A DNA stretch of 13,041 bases, from positions 447,221 through 460,261 of the forward strand of contig LSYV01000061.1 in the NCBI GenBank assembly GCA_001584585.1, in the 5' to 3' direction. The notes beneath the pieces were generated by a model that saw nothing but the letters and a program-made list of their open reading frames with translations, made no database searches and was not told the origin of the DNA. Made by a program: the position numbers and the translations under genes. Shown here piece after piece: positions 1 to 10,300 of this stretch (position 1 is its first letter; each line of letters starts with the position of its first letter). The stretch is from Gonium pectorale (taxonomy: Eukaryota > Chlorophyta > Chlorophyceae > Chlamydomonadales > Volvocaceae).

Positions 1-528
1 GGACGACCGACGGACGGTCGGGGACGGGGCGGGTCGGCGCTCGCGTACGAACCGAACCGCGAGTCGGACGAGGCGGTAGGTGGTCGAGCGAGCGCCGTGC
101 ATGCCGCCGAGGCCACCCACGTCCCGTCCCTGCTATGTCGCAGTCACGTTACGGTAACCTCTCCAACCAACGTGGCCGACCCCCTCAACCGCGTCGGCCC
201 CCCGCCACCCTCCCGGCCCCGTTTGCCCGACACCGCGCGCGCAGGCGAACCACCGTGCACGGAGGCCGAGCGTGCTTCCTCGCGTGAGTCATGGTCCCGT
301 GGCGGAGCAACAAGTGAAGCCAGCAGAAAAGCCCAGGGGGCAACGCACACGGACATGCACACTCGAGAGGGCGCGCGACGTGAACAGCGGGCAGGGCTGG
401 TGGAAAGCATGGCGGGTCCTGGCGACGAGCAGCGTGGCCCATCCAGTCTGACACCAGCCACTGCAAACACACCCTCCCCCCCACCCCACCAGCGCGGCAA
501 TCCCACGGGACGGCCGGCCGCGCCGCAC

Positions 529-1159
529 CTGCATGACAAGCTCGGCGATCTCCTTGGGTCTGAGGAACACCAGCTGCTGGTGGCGCAGGACCACGCCCGC
601 GCGGTGCAGCGCGGCGCTCAGCTCCTCCGCCTCTCGGTCTGTGTACGCCGCGCCGCTGCGAAGCACAGGAGCACCCCCCTGGATGAGCGAGAGTGCTTCC
701 CAGTGGCGTTACCGGCATACATGGTGCCGCATGGGAAAGGGGCAGGCCGACATGGCGGTTAGTCACCTTTCTTTCGCCAACTCCAGCAGCCGTTTATATG
801 GTATGTGGGGATGCTGCTCCGCTTCATCCTCCAGCTCTTCCCGCAGCTTCAGCACCCGGGCTTGCTGCAGACGAAGGGATGCGACCAGCGTTGAGAATGC
901 CACTCCCCTGCGGGTGACCCCTGCGTTGTAACCGACGACGCACCTCCAAAATTGCGCTTGAGCTGCTGATTTTTATTTTCAACGCGTCGTCGCCCGCCTC
1001 TGAAGCGAAGGTCCGAGCTGGACGGAGCTGCCCCCCACCGAGCCACTGCAGCCTCTGGCACACGCTCAGTGCCGGCAGCCCAATTGCGACGCCAGCGGCG
1101 TTGCTTGCTACCGGCTGCAGCGCAAGCGGTAAGAGGCGAAGCGCCTGCGTTCCTGACAT
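529..1159 (-). CDS. Mitochondrial calcium uniporter (MCU) family protein, 5' part only
   Basis: Probable pore-family subunit of the inner-membrane calcium uniporter, inferred from its N-terminal domain only. The only in-frame ATG is at 1159 (MSGTQALRLL...). It opens a presequence-like stretch rich in Leu, Ala and Arg and lacking acidic residues, ending near RTFASEAG, a plausible matrix-peptidase site. Downstream, 767-900 encodes a helical segment (LRLQQARVLKLREELEDEA, then HIPYKRLLELAKE). An intron at 656-766 (donor GTGACT, acceptor GCAG) joins in phase to 529-655, which encodes AGVVLRHQQLVFLRPKEIAE, the Gly-Val-Val...Val-Phe-Leu-Arg-Pro pattern typical of plant MCU N-terminal domains. The next donor is GTGCGG at 528. 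The transmembrane and DxxE pore exons are not in the window and must lie further left. Between about 905 and 925 the frame breaks at a 13-bp direct repeat (separate entry). Family call fairly sure; exact 5' structure is not. Confidence 0.62.
905..925. repeat. 8-bp direct repeat, 13-bp period, at the MCU frame break
   Basis: CCCCTGCG occurs at 905-912 and again at 918-925 (plus strand). It lies where the MCU reading frame changes. On the minus strand the upstream frame reads ...ILEVRRRLQRRG, and the downstream frame reads ...RRGVAFSTLVASL. The two are joined seamlessly if one 13-bp unit is absent. A normal intron does not fit: the only consensus donor (GTGCGT) is just 23 nt before a phase-matched acceptor. 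Either a short duplication, an assembly error or an unrecognised splice explains it. Confidence 0.6.
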
Positions 1160-1352
1160 GTGTGCGCTGGGCCTTGCCGCTGACTTGCATTCACTGTACA
1201 GAAATCGAATCGGAATGGCTACATCGACACCCCAGCGCTCGTCAGTGGTACGGCCGAAAGTAACCTGACGCCCCCTGCTCACTTGTGTGTGTATCCATAG
1301 CCCTCAATAGCCCTTCACTTAACAAGGACAGTAGCGACAAGCCAGTCTGAAA
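1160..1352. promoter_or_regulatory. Divergent promoter region between the MCU-like gene and the RRM gene
   Basis: The two start codons (1159 minus, 1353 plus) point away from each other with 193 bp between them, so both promoters and both 5' UTRs must fit here or overlap the first exons. I see no clear TATA box. The stretch is less GC-rich than the flanking exons (for example 1186-1225 and 1300-1350). The call is inferred from gene arrangement, and depends on the MCU start being right. Confidence 0.5.
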
Positions 1353-2535
1353 ATGACGGACGACGACAAGCCAAGGAGCGAGGAGAGCCCTCATAAGGTC
1401 TTCGTTGGCGGCATTAGCTATCGCATGGATGAGGCTGGCTTGCGGGAACGTAAGCATTATGGCGGCCCTGGCTGAGCGGCTTGGACGACTGGATGAATGA
1501 TTGTGCAAAAGCCAGAGGGGGACAGCAAGCTTGCGCAAACGGAGCTGGGTTCCTGCAGACTGTCCAGCACCGTGTCGCCTGTACCGTTCAGCGCGGCTTC
1601 TTCTTTCAGCGTTCTTCTGCTGCCTCTCTCCTGCCTCGCAGTTTTCGACAAGTACAACCCAGACAACGTGGTGATCCAGCTCGATAAGCTCACGCAGAAG
1701 CCCCGTGGCTTCGGCTTTGTGACGTTCAAGGACCGCGACAGCATGCTGGACGCAATCCGCGACCTGCACAACAAGGACGTCGACGGACGGCCCATCTCGG
1801 TCAAGGAGGCCATCCCACAGGACCAAATCAAGCCCGGCACGCCCGCCTCTGCGCTCACGCGCGGCGGTGGTGGTGGCCGGGAAGGCGGTGGCCGCTACGA
1901 TCGCGGTGGCTATGACCGCAGGTATGACAGCCGCGCTGGCGGCTACGACCGCTACGGAGGCGGCTACGACCGTGGGGGCTATGACCGCTACGGTGGAGGC
2001 TACGGGGACCCGCGGCAGTATGATTACGGCCGCGGTGGCGGCTACGACCGCGGCTACGGAGGAGGAGGCTACGGCGGGTAAGCGTGTATCCGAGAGGTGC
2101 TGGGACGGCATGGTACCCCCAAACCCAGCATGCTGAAGTTTCCTGTTTGCCTGCTCCTGACACCCCCTAACTGGTCCACTTTGGGCTCCGCAGCCTCGCT
2201 CCACTGCCGTGGCTTACCCGTACCGTGATCCATAAAGACCGCCCCCCTATCCCTCGGCCCTCCACTGCAGCGGCTACGAGCGCGACCCGTACTACCGCGA
2301 CCCGTACGCGCGAGACCCGTACGCTGCGCCGCAGTACGGTAGCGGCTACGAGCCCCGTGGCTACGACAGCCGGTACCAAGGAGCCTACGACAGCCGCTAC
2401 CCCGCGGACTACCCGCCGGGTGACGACCGCTACCGCAGCGGCGCAGGCGGCCCCGACCGCGGCCGGTACCCGCCTGGGCCGGCGCGGGCGGCGCCGTATG
2501 GCCGACCGGATGACCGCCGCGACGTGCGCAGGTAG
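1353..2535 (+). CDS. Glycine-rich RRM RNA-binding protein (hnRNP-like), 3 exons, 265 aa
   Basis: Exons are 1353-1449, 1642-2077 and 2271-2535; introns have GTAAGC donors and CAG acceptors and all phases match. A short acidic N-terminus is followed by one RNA recognition motif at about residues 15-89: RNP2 is KVFVGGISY (15-23), RNP1 is RGFGFVTF (54-61), and the motif closes with RPISVKEA. Intron 1 splits the RRM after helix 1 starts. From about residue 107 to the end the protein is a low-complexity tail of Gly, Tyr, Arg and Asp, with many GGYDR and GYGG units in exon 2 and RDPY/YDSRY units in exon 3. Such RRM plus Gly/Tyr/Arg proteins bind RNA and tend to join RNP granules; the target is unknown. 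The frame ends at TAG 2533-2535. The GGGTAA at the exon 2 donor gives an immediate stop if intron 2 is kept. Whether it belongs to the plant GR-RBP or animal hnRNP A/B/Musashi branch cannot be told by eye. Confidence 0.88.
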
Positions 2536-3130
2536 AGCTCCCCGACCGCGTTGCCTGCTTGGGCAGGCGCGCATGTTGGTGCGCAAGCTGGGCGGCGCAG
2601 CACAGGCAGTGCACCAGCGCTCGCGTTTCAGTGGAACAGCGGCCGCGCGTCAGCTGCCAGGGGTGCAGCCCGGGTTGCGTGCCAGTGTCCTCTCTCCTTG
2701 GTGTGGGCGGGGAGCCAGCATGCAGTGCAGGGGCGGTATGGAGGCAGTGCAGTGCAGTCTTGGGAGAGTTAGGGCGCCACTCCAGGAGGTAGTGGATCGA
2801 GCAGTACGCATGGCGCGCAGCGTCGCCAGAGGTTTGGCGGGAGAGGAAGCAGCGAGGATACAGGGGCCATGGTTGCAGAAGGGTGGCAGGCCAGATGTGA
2901 GCCAGCAGGTGTCTCTTTGGCATTCAGTATGTGGCAGAGCAAAACAAAATGTGTAGCAGGCTCGTTGCAGCCAGCGGACCAAGCATGCAGCATTGAGGGG
3001 CACAGCGAGGTCACGCTTTTCGCAGTGGTCAGGGTGGAACAGGGGTTGAGAAAAGTGCAGCCGACAACCAGGGTGTTGCAGCGACAGGCGTTCGCCCTCA
3101 GGTAAGTATAGAGTGTAAGCAGTGCTGTCG
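2536..3130 (+). other. Probable 3' UTR of the RRM gene
   Basis: This non-coding stretch follows the TAG stop and runs to the first TGTAA word. Short ORFs in it show no protein-like features. It contains small TGCAG/GCAGTG-rich patches near 2717-2760. Its end is inferred from the polyadenylation word, not observed. Confidence 0.45.
3114..3118 (+). terminator. TGTAA polyadenylation signal (RRM gene)
   Basis: TGTAA is the usual polyadenylation word in Chlamydomonas and relatives, normally placed 10-20 nt before the cleavage site. This copy lies about 580 nt after the RRM stop codon. It sits within GAGTGTAAGC, so it could by chance be a donor-like sequence. A second copy follows at 3263. Confidence 0.5.
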
Positions 3131-3262
3131 CCGCTTGCAGTGTGCTTGCGCGTCAGGCATAAATGGAGATGGTGCGATGGGAAGGCCCTGCAATGTGCTG
3201 TGGTGCGCTCACCTTGGTATTGAAGGGGGCATTGGATCCGCTACGGCAGGCCAGATTATTGC

Positions 3263-3267
3263 TGTAA
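3263..3267 (+). terminator. Second TGTAA polyadenylation signal candidate
   Basis: This second TGTAA, in GCTGTAACATGC, is about 150 nt after the first. It could serve as the main or an alternative 3' end for the RRM gene, giving a 3' UTR of about 740 nt. Confidence 0.45.
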
Positions 3268-3284
3268 CATGCAAAATGTCGGTC

Positions 3285-4180
3285 CATGGTGGCAATCCCT
3301 ACAATACTGGCGGAGAGGGCGGGAAGTGTGTACCCAAGTGCGCAGCTTCTCGGCCTTCGAAGGGGGTGGCTGTGACCGCGTCGCTGGGCAGTGCAGCTGG
3401 CTTGAAGGCATTGTGTTCTCAGCTTCTCACCTGCCCCTATCCTGATTTGAGAACGCGATCCCAACCAAGTGGCACCTACGCTGCTGAGTGCCGGTTGCCA
3501 GCCACGGAGATGAATGCGCAGCTCGCAGTCCTACCCATGCGTGCTGTGCCCGGGGAGGAAGGGAGGCATGACAGTGCCTTGGCGCTCGTGCAACTCCGGC
3601 GTTCAGCGCTGTCATACAGAGTCCCAACTTGCAGAGACGCATGTAGTCCTATCGTAGCGGATGCGGATACCTGGCAGGCGTTGCTGTGTGCACCTGCGCC
3701 TATTGCTGTCTAGCGGCCAGCGGTACGGAAAACATTGACTATGGGCAGGAGAACAATGCCAGTCTCCACCTTTTCACCCGAAGCCGTTGCTTGCGGCTTT
3801 GGTTACGGCCAGCCGACATTGCCACCGGATGAGGGGCTTCATGTTAGGTTTGAGGAAGGTACACGACCACTCCGCGCGGACCCATGGTTCTTCAAACCAG
3901 TCTGCCCGCGAGCTCACTCCGCGTTCAAATCACTGCGTGATGGTGGTGCATGCTCGAACTCTCTCCAAAACTAACGCCCCTCCCCGAGCTCTTAAACATG
4001 CCCAGCTGTCGGCTCCACGACCCTGCCCTTGTTCTCCCGTTGTTTGCTTGACAGAGAAAACCAAGCTTGAGTGCGTGGCATGGCCACAGGTGCATGATAA
4101 TTGACGAAGGACGGAACCATCCCTTCTTCCTTGGATGCAGCGTGTTGATGGCGAAGTTAGGAGCCGTGTACAAATCACAC
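3285..4180. other. Intergenic stretch with no supported gene
   Basis: About 900 bp between the probable RRM gene 3' end and the CLC promoter. Open frames here, including one of 192 codons at 3135-3713, are Cys- and Pro-rich mixtures without domain, repeat or splice support. GC content falls towards the right. I see no RNA gene, repeat array or transposon end. Confidence 0.5.
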
Positions 4181-4183
4181 AGC

Positions 4184-4190
4184 TATATAT
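4184..4190 (+). promoter_or_regulatory. TATA-like element upstream of the CLC gene
   Basis: TATATAT lies in a locally AT-rich patch (AGCTATATATGCAATATATG, 4181-4200). It is about 210 bp before the CLC start codon, which would give a 5' UTR of roughly 180 nt. The position and the contrast with the GC-rich surroundings support it; no transcript start is visible from sequence. Confidence 0.4.
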
Positions 4191-4352
4191 GCAATATATG
4201 AAGGAAATTTGTTGGAGGAAGGCATGTGCAGTATTCAGGTTCCAAAGGCACCAACGAGTCCTCAGCCCCACTCCCTTTGCGCATCATCCACGCTGTCTAG
4301 AAGTTATAAGCCCAGGTGCATAATTCACTGTGTCAGCGCTGACCAGTTCTTC

Positions 4353-4396
4353 TGAAAGCCACGATTGAGAAGCCGCCTGAGGCGGCACGGCTTTCA
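4353..4396 (+). promoter_or_regulatory. Nested inverted repeat ending on the CLC start codon
   Basis: An outer 8-bp arm, TGAAAGCC (4353-4360), is exactly complementary to GGCTTTCA (4389-4396), whose last A is the A of the CLC ATG. Inside lies a perfect 6-bp hairpin, GCCGCC-TGA-GGCGGC (4372-4386). The loop TGA (4378-4380) is also an in-frame stop 18 nt before the ATG, which fixes the start. In mRNA this could fold across the initiation site and restrict translation; that role is inferred. Confidence 0.5.
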
Positions 4397-7300
4397 TGGC
4401 ACAGCCACGGGCAGAGGATGAGACCCCTATGCTGGGGCGTAGCGTCACATTTGCGCGCAATCCGGCGCCGGCCAAGCCTGCCTATGACTCGGCGACCTCA
4501 TTCCTCTCAAAGGTTCTGGGAAGCAAGACCGCGACGACCGGTCGGGTTTCAGAGTCCCTTGACTATGAGCCTATTCAGAATAAACTTTTCTATGACCGGA
4601 TGAAGTCACGCAAGGAGGGCAAGAAGAAGCTTTACGGGTAGGGCTGATTGCTCGCGCATGCACGCCTTCTGCGTCGTTACACCACGCCTCCCGCCGCAGC
4701 TACACCGGCCACACGCTCGCTAAGATGCTGGTAACCGCTTTGACCGGCATCATCACGGGTATGTTTGCCGTGCTGCTCACCAAGTCGGTCGGCGCCATCA
4801 CCGAGTGGAAGCTGGGCATTTTGGAGCACTCGCATGAGAAGGAAGCCCCCGCCCGAGGTCTCGTCTCATTCCTGCTGTTCTGGGTCATCGGCAGCGCCCT
4901 TGTGTCGTTCGCGACGGCCATCGTGAGTGTGGCATGCGCCGCTGCCGCTAGCGCGGCGTGGCCTGGCCTGCTCCCTGCAGCGGCAATCCTCACCCCCGGC
5001 CGTTTCCCTCCAGGTGCAATACTGGGCCCCTGCCTCCGCCGGTGCTGGTGTGACGCTCGTCATGGCCTACCTGAACGGCAACCACGTGCCAAACCTGCTG
5101 CGCTTCAACACGCTGATCAGCAAGTTCGTCGGGACCGTGTGCGCCGTGAGCTCCGGCCTGCCCATGGGCCCGGAGGGGCCCATGGTGCACATTGGCGCGT
5201 GCGTGGCTTCTGTCATCACGTACATGGAATGCAGTAAGTTGCTCTAGCGGTCGTGCGAGCATATGGCACGTGTTGGTTGTGTTCAGCCGTCCCGAATGGG
5301 CTTGGCGGGGTAGGTGACCGCATGTCCTACTTCTCTCCCTGCAGAGTGCCTTGACGGCGGCATTTTCAACATCTTCACCAACTGCTTTGGCCGGCGGAGG
5401 GACTTCAACATCAAGGAGAAGATGAAGATCCTCGACGAAATCGTGAGCGACTCTGACCACCGCGAGTTCGTATCCGCCGGCGTGTCCGCGGGTATCTCCG
5501 CCGCTTTCGGCGCCCCCATTGGCGGCGTGCTGTTCTCCATGGAGGAGGCCTGCTCGTTCTGGTCACGGAAGACCGCCTGGCGCTGCTTCATCGCCGCCAC
5601 TCTGTCGACCTTCACTATTCAGCTGCTCAACCGCAGGTGAATCAGGGCGTCCTTTTGGCTCCACCAAGCGTCGTCCCGTTGTCGCAGGGAGCCCGACGGA
5701 GGCTCTTTGTGCTGCCGGAATGCCCGTATGTCGTGCATCACAACCCCCTGAGCCCACTGGGTCCCTCCCGTGGCGATGGCGCCTCCGCAGCGCGCAGCAC
5801 GGTATGATTGCCTTCACCGGCCTGCGCCAGATGGACAACAAGGACTGGATCATGCAGCTGCCCTTCCTCATCGTCAACTCGGGCATGGCGGGTCTGCTGG
5901 GCGCGGCGTTCAACAGCTTCCGCATGTGGCTGTGGAAGGTGCGTACACGCAGGAAGGCAGTAGGGCGGAGCAAGCGGAGGCCGTAGAACCTAGCTGGCAG
6001 CACAGGTGGCCCAGCCACGGACCCACATCACGGGGAAAGCGCACACGCGGGCTCAAAAGGGGCAAGCAATAAAACGCTGCCGCCGGCCCATATGCCATCA
6101 ACCCTTCAGTGAACGTGTATCTCTGTGCGCGCGGTCGGCCGTCGGGGCGCTGAGGGGATTTGCCGGCATGGAAACATGGGCCAGGCCTGCGTGTGGAGTT
6201 GTGCGCCGACTGATCATTGACGAGGGCTACTACGATATGCCAAGTTGCATACGCAGCAGCCAAACTGCCAGTTCCCTGTGGGCTGCGGCAGAGGGCCGGC
6301 AAAGGGCTGGCACAGGGCCTGGTGGCGAGCAAGCTCACTCTGGTCCCGTGTTGAGCGCTGTCCCAGATGCATCCGTGTGATTAGCCCATGTGAACACGCG
6401 TGCGGGCCATCAGCAGACTGCGTCAATGGACTACCGCGGGTCATCTGAAAAGAGCTATGCAATACCGCTCACCGGCGCACGCAGGTCCGCGCCGTGAAGA
6501 CGCGCCACGTGCTCCGCATCCTGGAGGTCATCGGCCTGGTGTTCCTGGTCTCGCTGGTGGGGCACTTCTTCGGCTGGGCTGCGGGCCAGTGCAAGCCGTA
6601 CCCGGAGGACTGGCTGGAGGAGGGCTACGGCATCAGGTGCGCCCAGGCTGGCCTATCGAGCAGGGACATGGTCGGGGCCTTTCGCACATTGCACATTGCT
6701 TGAAGGTGGAGCTGTACAGGCGGGAAGCAAACCCGTAGCTAGCGCCCCAAACTGTAGCCCCATCGCGTCAGTTTCACGCCCTCCTAAACCTGCCGCCCCC
6801 CCACCCCACCCCCACGCACCCCCACACACAACAGGTACAACTGCGAAGAGGGCAAGTACAACGACGTCGCGACCCTCTTCCTGTCGTCGCAGCATCACAC
6901 TATCATCAAGCTCTTCTCGGTTGGCCACGATGACATGGTACCGGAGGAGGAGACGGGCGTGTACACCCCGCCGTTCAGCGTGGGCGGCCTGGCGCTCTTC
7001 ACCACCATCTACCTGGGCCTCATGTCCATCGGTGCTGGCCTGGCCATCCCCGGCGGTCTCTTCATGCCCTCCATCCTGGTGCGTGAGGATGTGATTGGGG
7101 GCGCCGCTGGGCAGGGCACGATACCGCCAAGCCCGCTGTGCCAAGCCGCCCGCTGCCGACCGGGCCGCGGGTGCCGCGGGCACTCGTGCAAAAAGATTTG
7201 CGCAGCCATATCCTGATGGAGCTTACGGGCAGGCGCCGAGCTGAGCCTTAAGGGTTCGATGTACAACCGGACTGAGTGCATGCCCCGCCCCGGCCTGTGC

Positions 7301-10300
7301 CCCACGTCTTGCAGCTGGGCGCCTCGTGGGGCTGCTTCTGGGGCCTCATCCTGCGCCTGTGGCTGCCCAAGTGGAACATCATGCCTGGCCTGTACGCTAT
7401 CCTGGCCGGTGAGGGGGCTGGGCGGGACAAGCGCGGGTGTAGTGCCGCACTGACGCATCCTTTCGAGCTCCACTGCTCGGTTCCTAGTCGCTGGGTCGCG
7501 ATTTGTCTGGGCCTCCAGCATAACTGTGCAGCGCACGCGCGGCCAGCCCACACGTGGCCCTTGGGTGGCCCTTCGTCTTTGTTTGTGTTGAAAAGAAAAA
7601 CGCATAGGACGAGCGTAAGCGCGAAAATAATGGTGTCGTTGTAGGACCCAGCGCCAGAGGCAGTCTAAGGGGTGACGTCCCTGCATGTTGATTGGCGGCG
7701 ACCACCACCGTAGCCCCCGATGCGGCCCAGAATTCTCTCTGGGGTGACCCTATGCAATGCCGTGTTGGGATGCGCCTAGTCTAGTCTACGTGCGTCACAT
7801 GCGGGCTGGTGCATGTCTCCCGGCTCCCCGCCCACCCAGCCCCCCGACCCGCTGACTACCGTTGTCTCACCTACAAGCACCGTGAAAGCAAGCCGCGCCT
7901 GGCGGAGCAGCGGGAAGGGGCGGGGGCGGGGCACAGCGAGGAATGTCAGAGTAAAGTACCGAGACGTAGCGCAAATGCGACGAATGACAGAGCAGGACCG
8001 CGTGACCTCTTTGTTTGAGTGTCATCAACTCATCACTGACCCCCAAGGGCACCCTACATACGCACTAGGGTAACAACACTTTTCCGTTCCGCTGTCAGGT
8101 ACCGGCGTGCTGGCGGGCGTGTTCCGCTCCGCCATCTCGCTGGTGGTGCTGGTGGTGGAGGGCACGCGCGGCATTGACTACCTGTTCGGCGTGATTCTGT
8201 CGGTCGTGATCGCCAACTGGGTGGCGCACCACATCCACCACGACGGCGTCTACGAGTCGGAGCTGGAGCGCATCGGTAACGTCTACATGCTGCGCGACGA
8301 GCCGCCGCACCGCCTCTTCACCCTCACGGCGGAGGCCATCATGGCGACTGGCGTGTGTGGCTTCAGGTGCGGCGCTGTATGGCGTCTGCTGCATGTATTC
8401 AATGCGACGTGTATGGGAACAGAGAGCCGGTGGGACTGGCGTTCTTTCCTTCCGGTCAGTTCTTATGACTGCACGGGAGGGGTCCAGGAGCTGCACGATG
8501 TTCGGCTTACGTTACCCACGTCTGGCCCCCTTTTCCCGCAGGACCGTTGAGCCCGTGTCCCGCATCCTGCAAGTGCTGCGCACCACCACCCACAACGGCT
8601 TCCCCGTCTTCGCGGAGGAGGGCTCGACGGAGGAGGACGTGGTGTCGGTGGCGCCCAGCAACAAGGCGCTCGTGAGCCTCGCCAACAGCAGCAGCAGCCC
8701 CGGTAAGCGCTCTGGCCGAGCGCCCTTCTAATATCCAGCAGTGACCGCTGTGTCCCTCGTTGCCCTCCCCCTCCTGCTTGCGGAATGCTCTCCATGCGAG
8801 TCCCCCGTCACGTACCCCACTTATGTTGCACGTCCGTTACCTGCGTTACCGCAGACATGAACGGCAGCAGCGCGGGCCCCAGGCCCGACCCGCTGAGCGG
8901 CCGGCTGGAGGGCCTCATCCTGCGCTCCCAGCTGCTGGTGCTGCTGCAGCGCCGCCACTTCTGCGACGTGGACGGCCGCCCCATCGGCCGCGACTACAGC
9001 GAGCAGCAGGAGCTGGACATGGAGGTGGGTGGAGGGAATGGATGTGTGCGCGAGGGGTGGGTTTTCCTACAGGGCTCTGCACCCGCGCCCACGGGACGGG
9101 CTGCGCAGCCCTCCCCGCTGGCAGCTGTCCGCCGACTGGGCCTGGCAACTGACCGTTGGCTCTGCTCCCTGGTCGGATAGGCGACGGGAAGGGTGCAGCA
9201 CAGTAGATCGGTGTTGCAGCGCGCGACCCCTTACTGGTCCCTCCCTCACCCCCCGCCCTTCCACCCGCAGCGCTCAGCCAGTTCTTAACGGCCGGGAGCT
9301 GTATGCGCCCCAGGGCTTCTCTACTGAGAATGCCGTCCAACCCCCTACCCCGCCGCCTCCCCCCCTACCCCGCAGACCGAGATGCGCACCTTCTTCCGGC
9401 GCTACTTCACGCACGCGCGCTACATCAGCGCCACCGCGCAGCCGCTGGACGAGCTCAAGCTGGACGGCGTGCACGCGGGGTCCACCACGCTGGACCTCAG
9501 CAACCTCTACATGGACCTGCGGCCCTACATGAACAGGCACGCGCACGCCGCGCCGGGGTGGGGTGCCGGGAAGCCGGCCCGCCGGAGGGCTCCTCGCAGG
9601 CCTTTGTCTAAAGGGACAGCGGCGTTGCGCGTGGGATCAACCGTCGGAGGCGGGCGTATGCAATCTGCCGCCCTGTGTGCAGTACTGCGTTGGCAAGTTA
9701 TGCAGCCGCCTATCAAGCAGCTGCGGTGGAAGCCAGCTGGCTTGCGCTCTGGGGGCGACGGTGAAGCAGGCATGCCAACAGCGGCGGCTCAGCGAGCATA
9801 CGTTATTCGAGGAAAGCGCAGCTGCCTCGCAAACGCAGTCTTACGCGCCTCCTGTCCTCCTCTCGCCCCCCCCCCCCCAGGTCGCCCCTGACCATCCGCA
9901 AGGACTGCTCGGCGGCCCGCGCGCACCAGGTGTTCATCAACCTGGGCCTGCGCCACCTGCTGGTGGTGGACGCGCACAACCACGTGGTGAGCGATGGGAG
10001 GGACCAGAGATAGGGCGCGGGATGAGGCGGGGCCAACCGGTTCGGAGAAAGCACGCCAGGCACGTGGCCGTGGCTGTGAGAGAGGCACTCGCGGACGGGC
10101 ATAAGGGGCGCCGGCGGAGGGCATCCGCGGCGCGTCAATCCTGTAGTCCTGGGCCTGGTGACAGCCCAACACCTGCTTCAGCGCGGGAGAAGCACTTGGA
10201 ATAGCCACTCTCGTGCGGCCGGCCGGATCATGCTCCGGACCACCCTGCTGCCCCCGCCCCACCTGGCTTGGCCGCCGGGTAGACGAACCCGACTGGCGCT

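Noticed and set aside
915..947. Ordinary intron between the MCU presequence exon and the next segment using donor GTGCGT
   Set aside because: The phase-matched intron would be only 23 nt, too short for this kind of genome.
1242..2204. 320-codon minus-strand ORF, Ala/Val-rich
   Set aside because: It is antisense to the Gly/Tyr/Arg repeats of the RRM gene; GGC/TAC repeats read backwards give Ala/Val runs.
2069..2923. 284-codon minus-strand ORF across intron 2, exon 3 and the 3' UTR of the RRM gene
   Set aside because: Antisense shadow of the repeat exon with Arg/His/Cys-rich low-complexity translation.
3135..3713. 192-codon plus-strand ORF
   Set aside because: It overlaps a TGTAA word, has no motif and has a random-looking Cys/Pro/Ala mix.
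9271..9375. Alternative exon 12 start at acceptor 9270
   Set aside because: The intervening sequence is C-rich and not protein-like; the acceptor at 9375 keeps phase and conserved residues.
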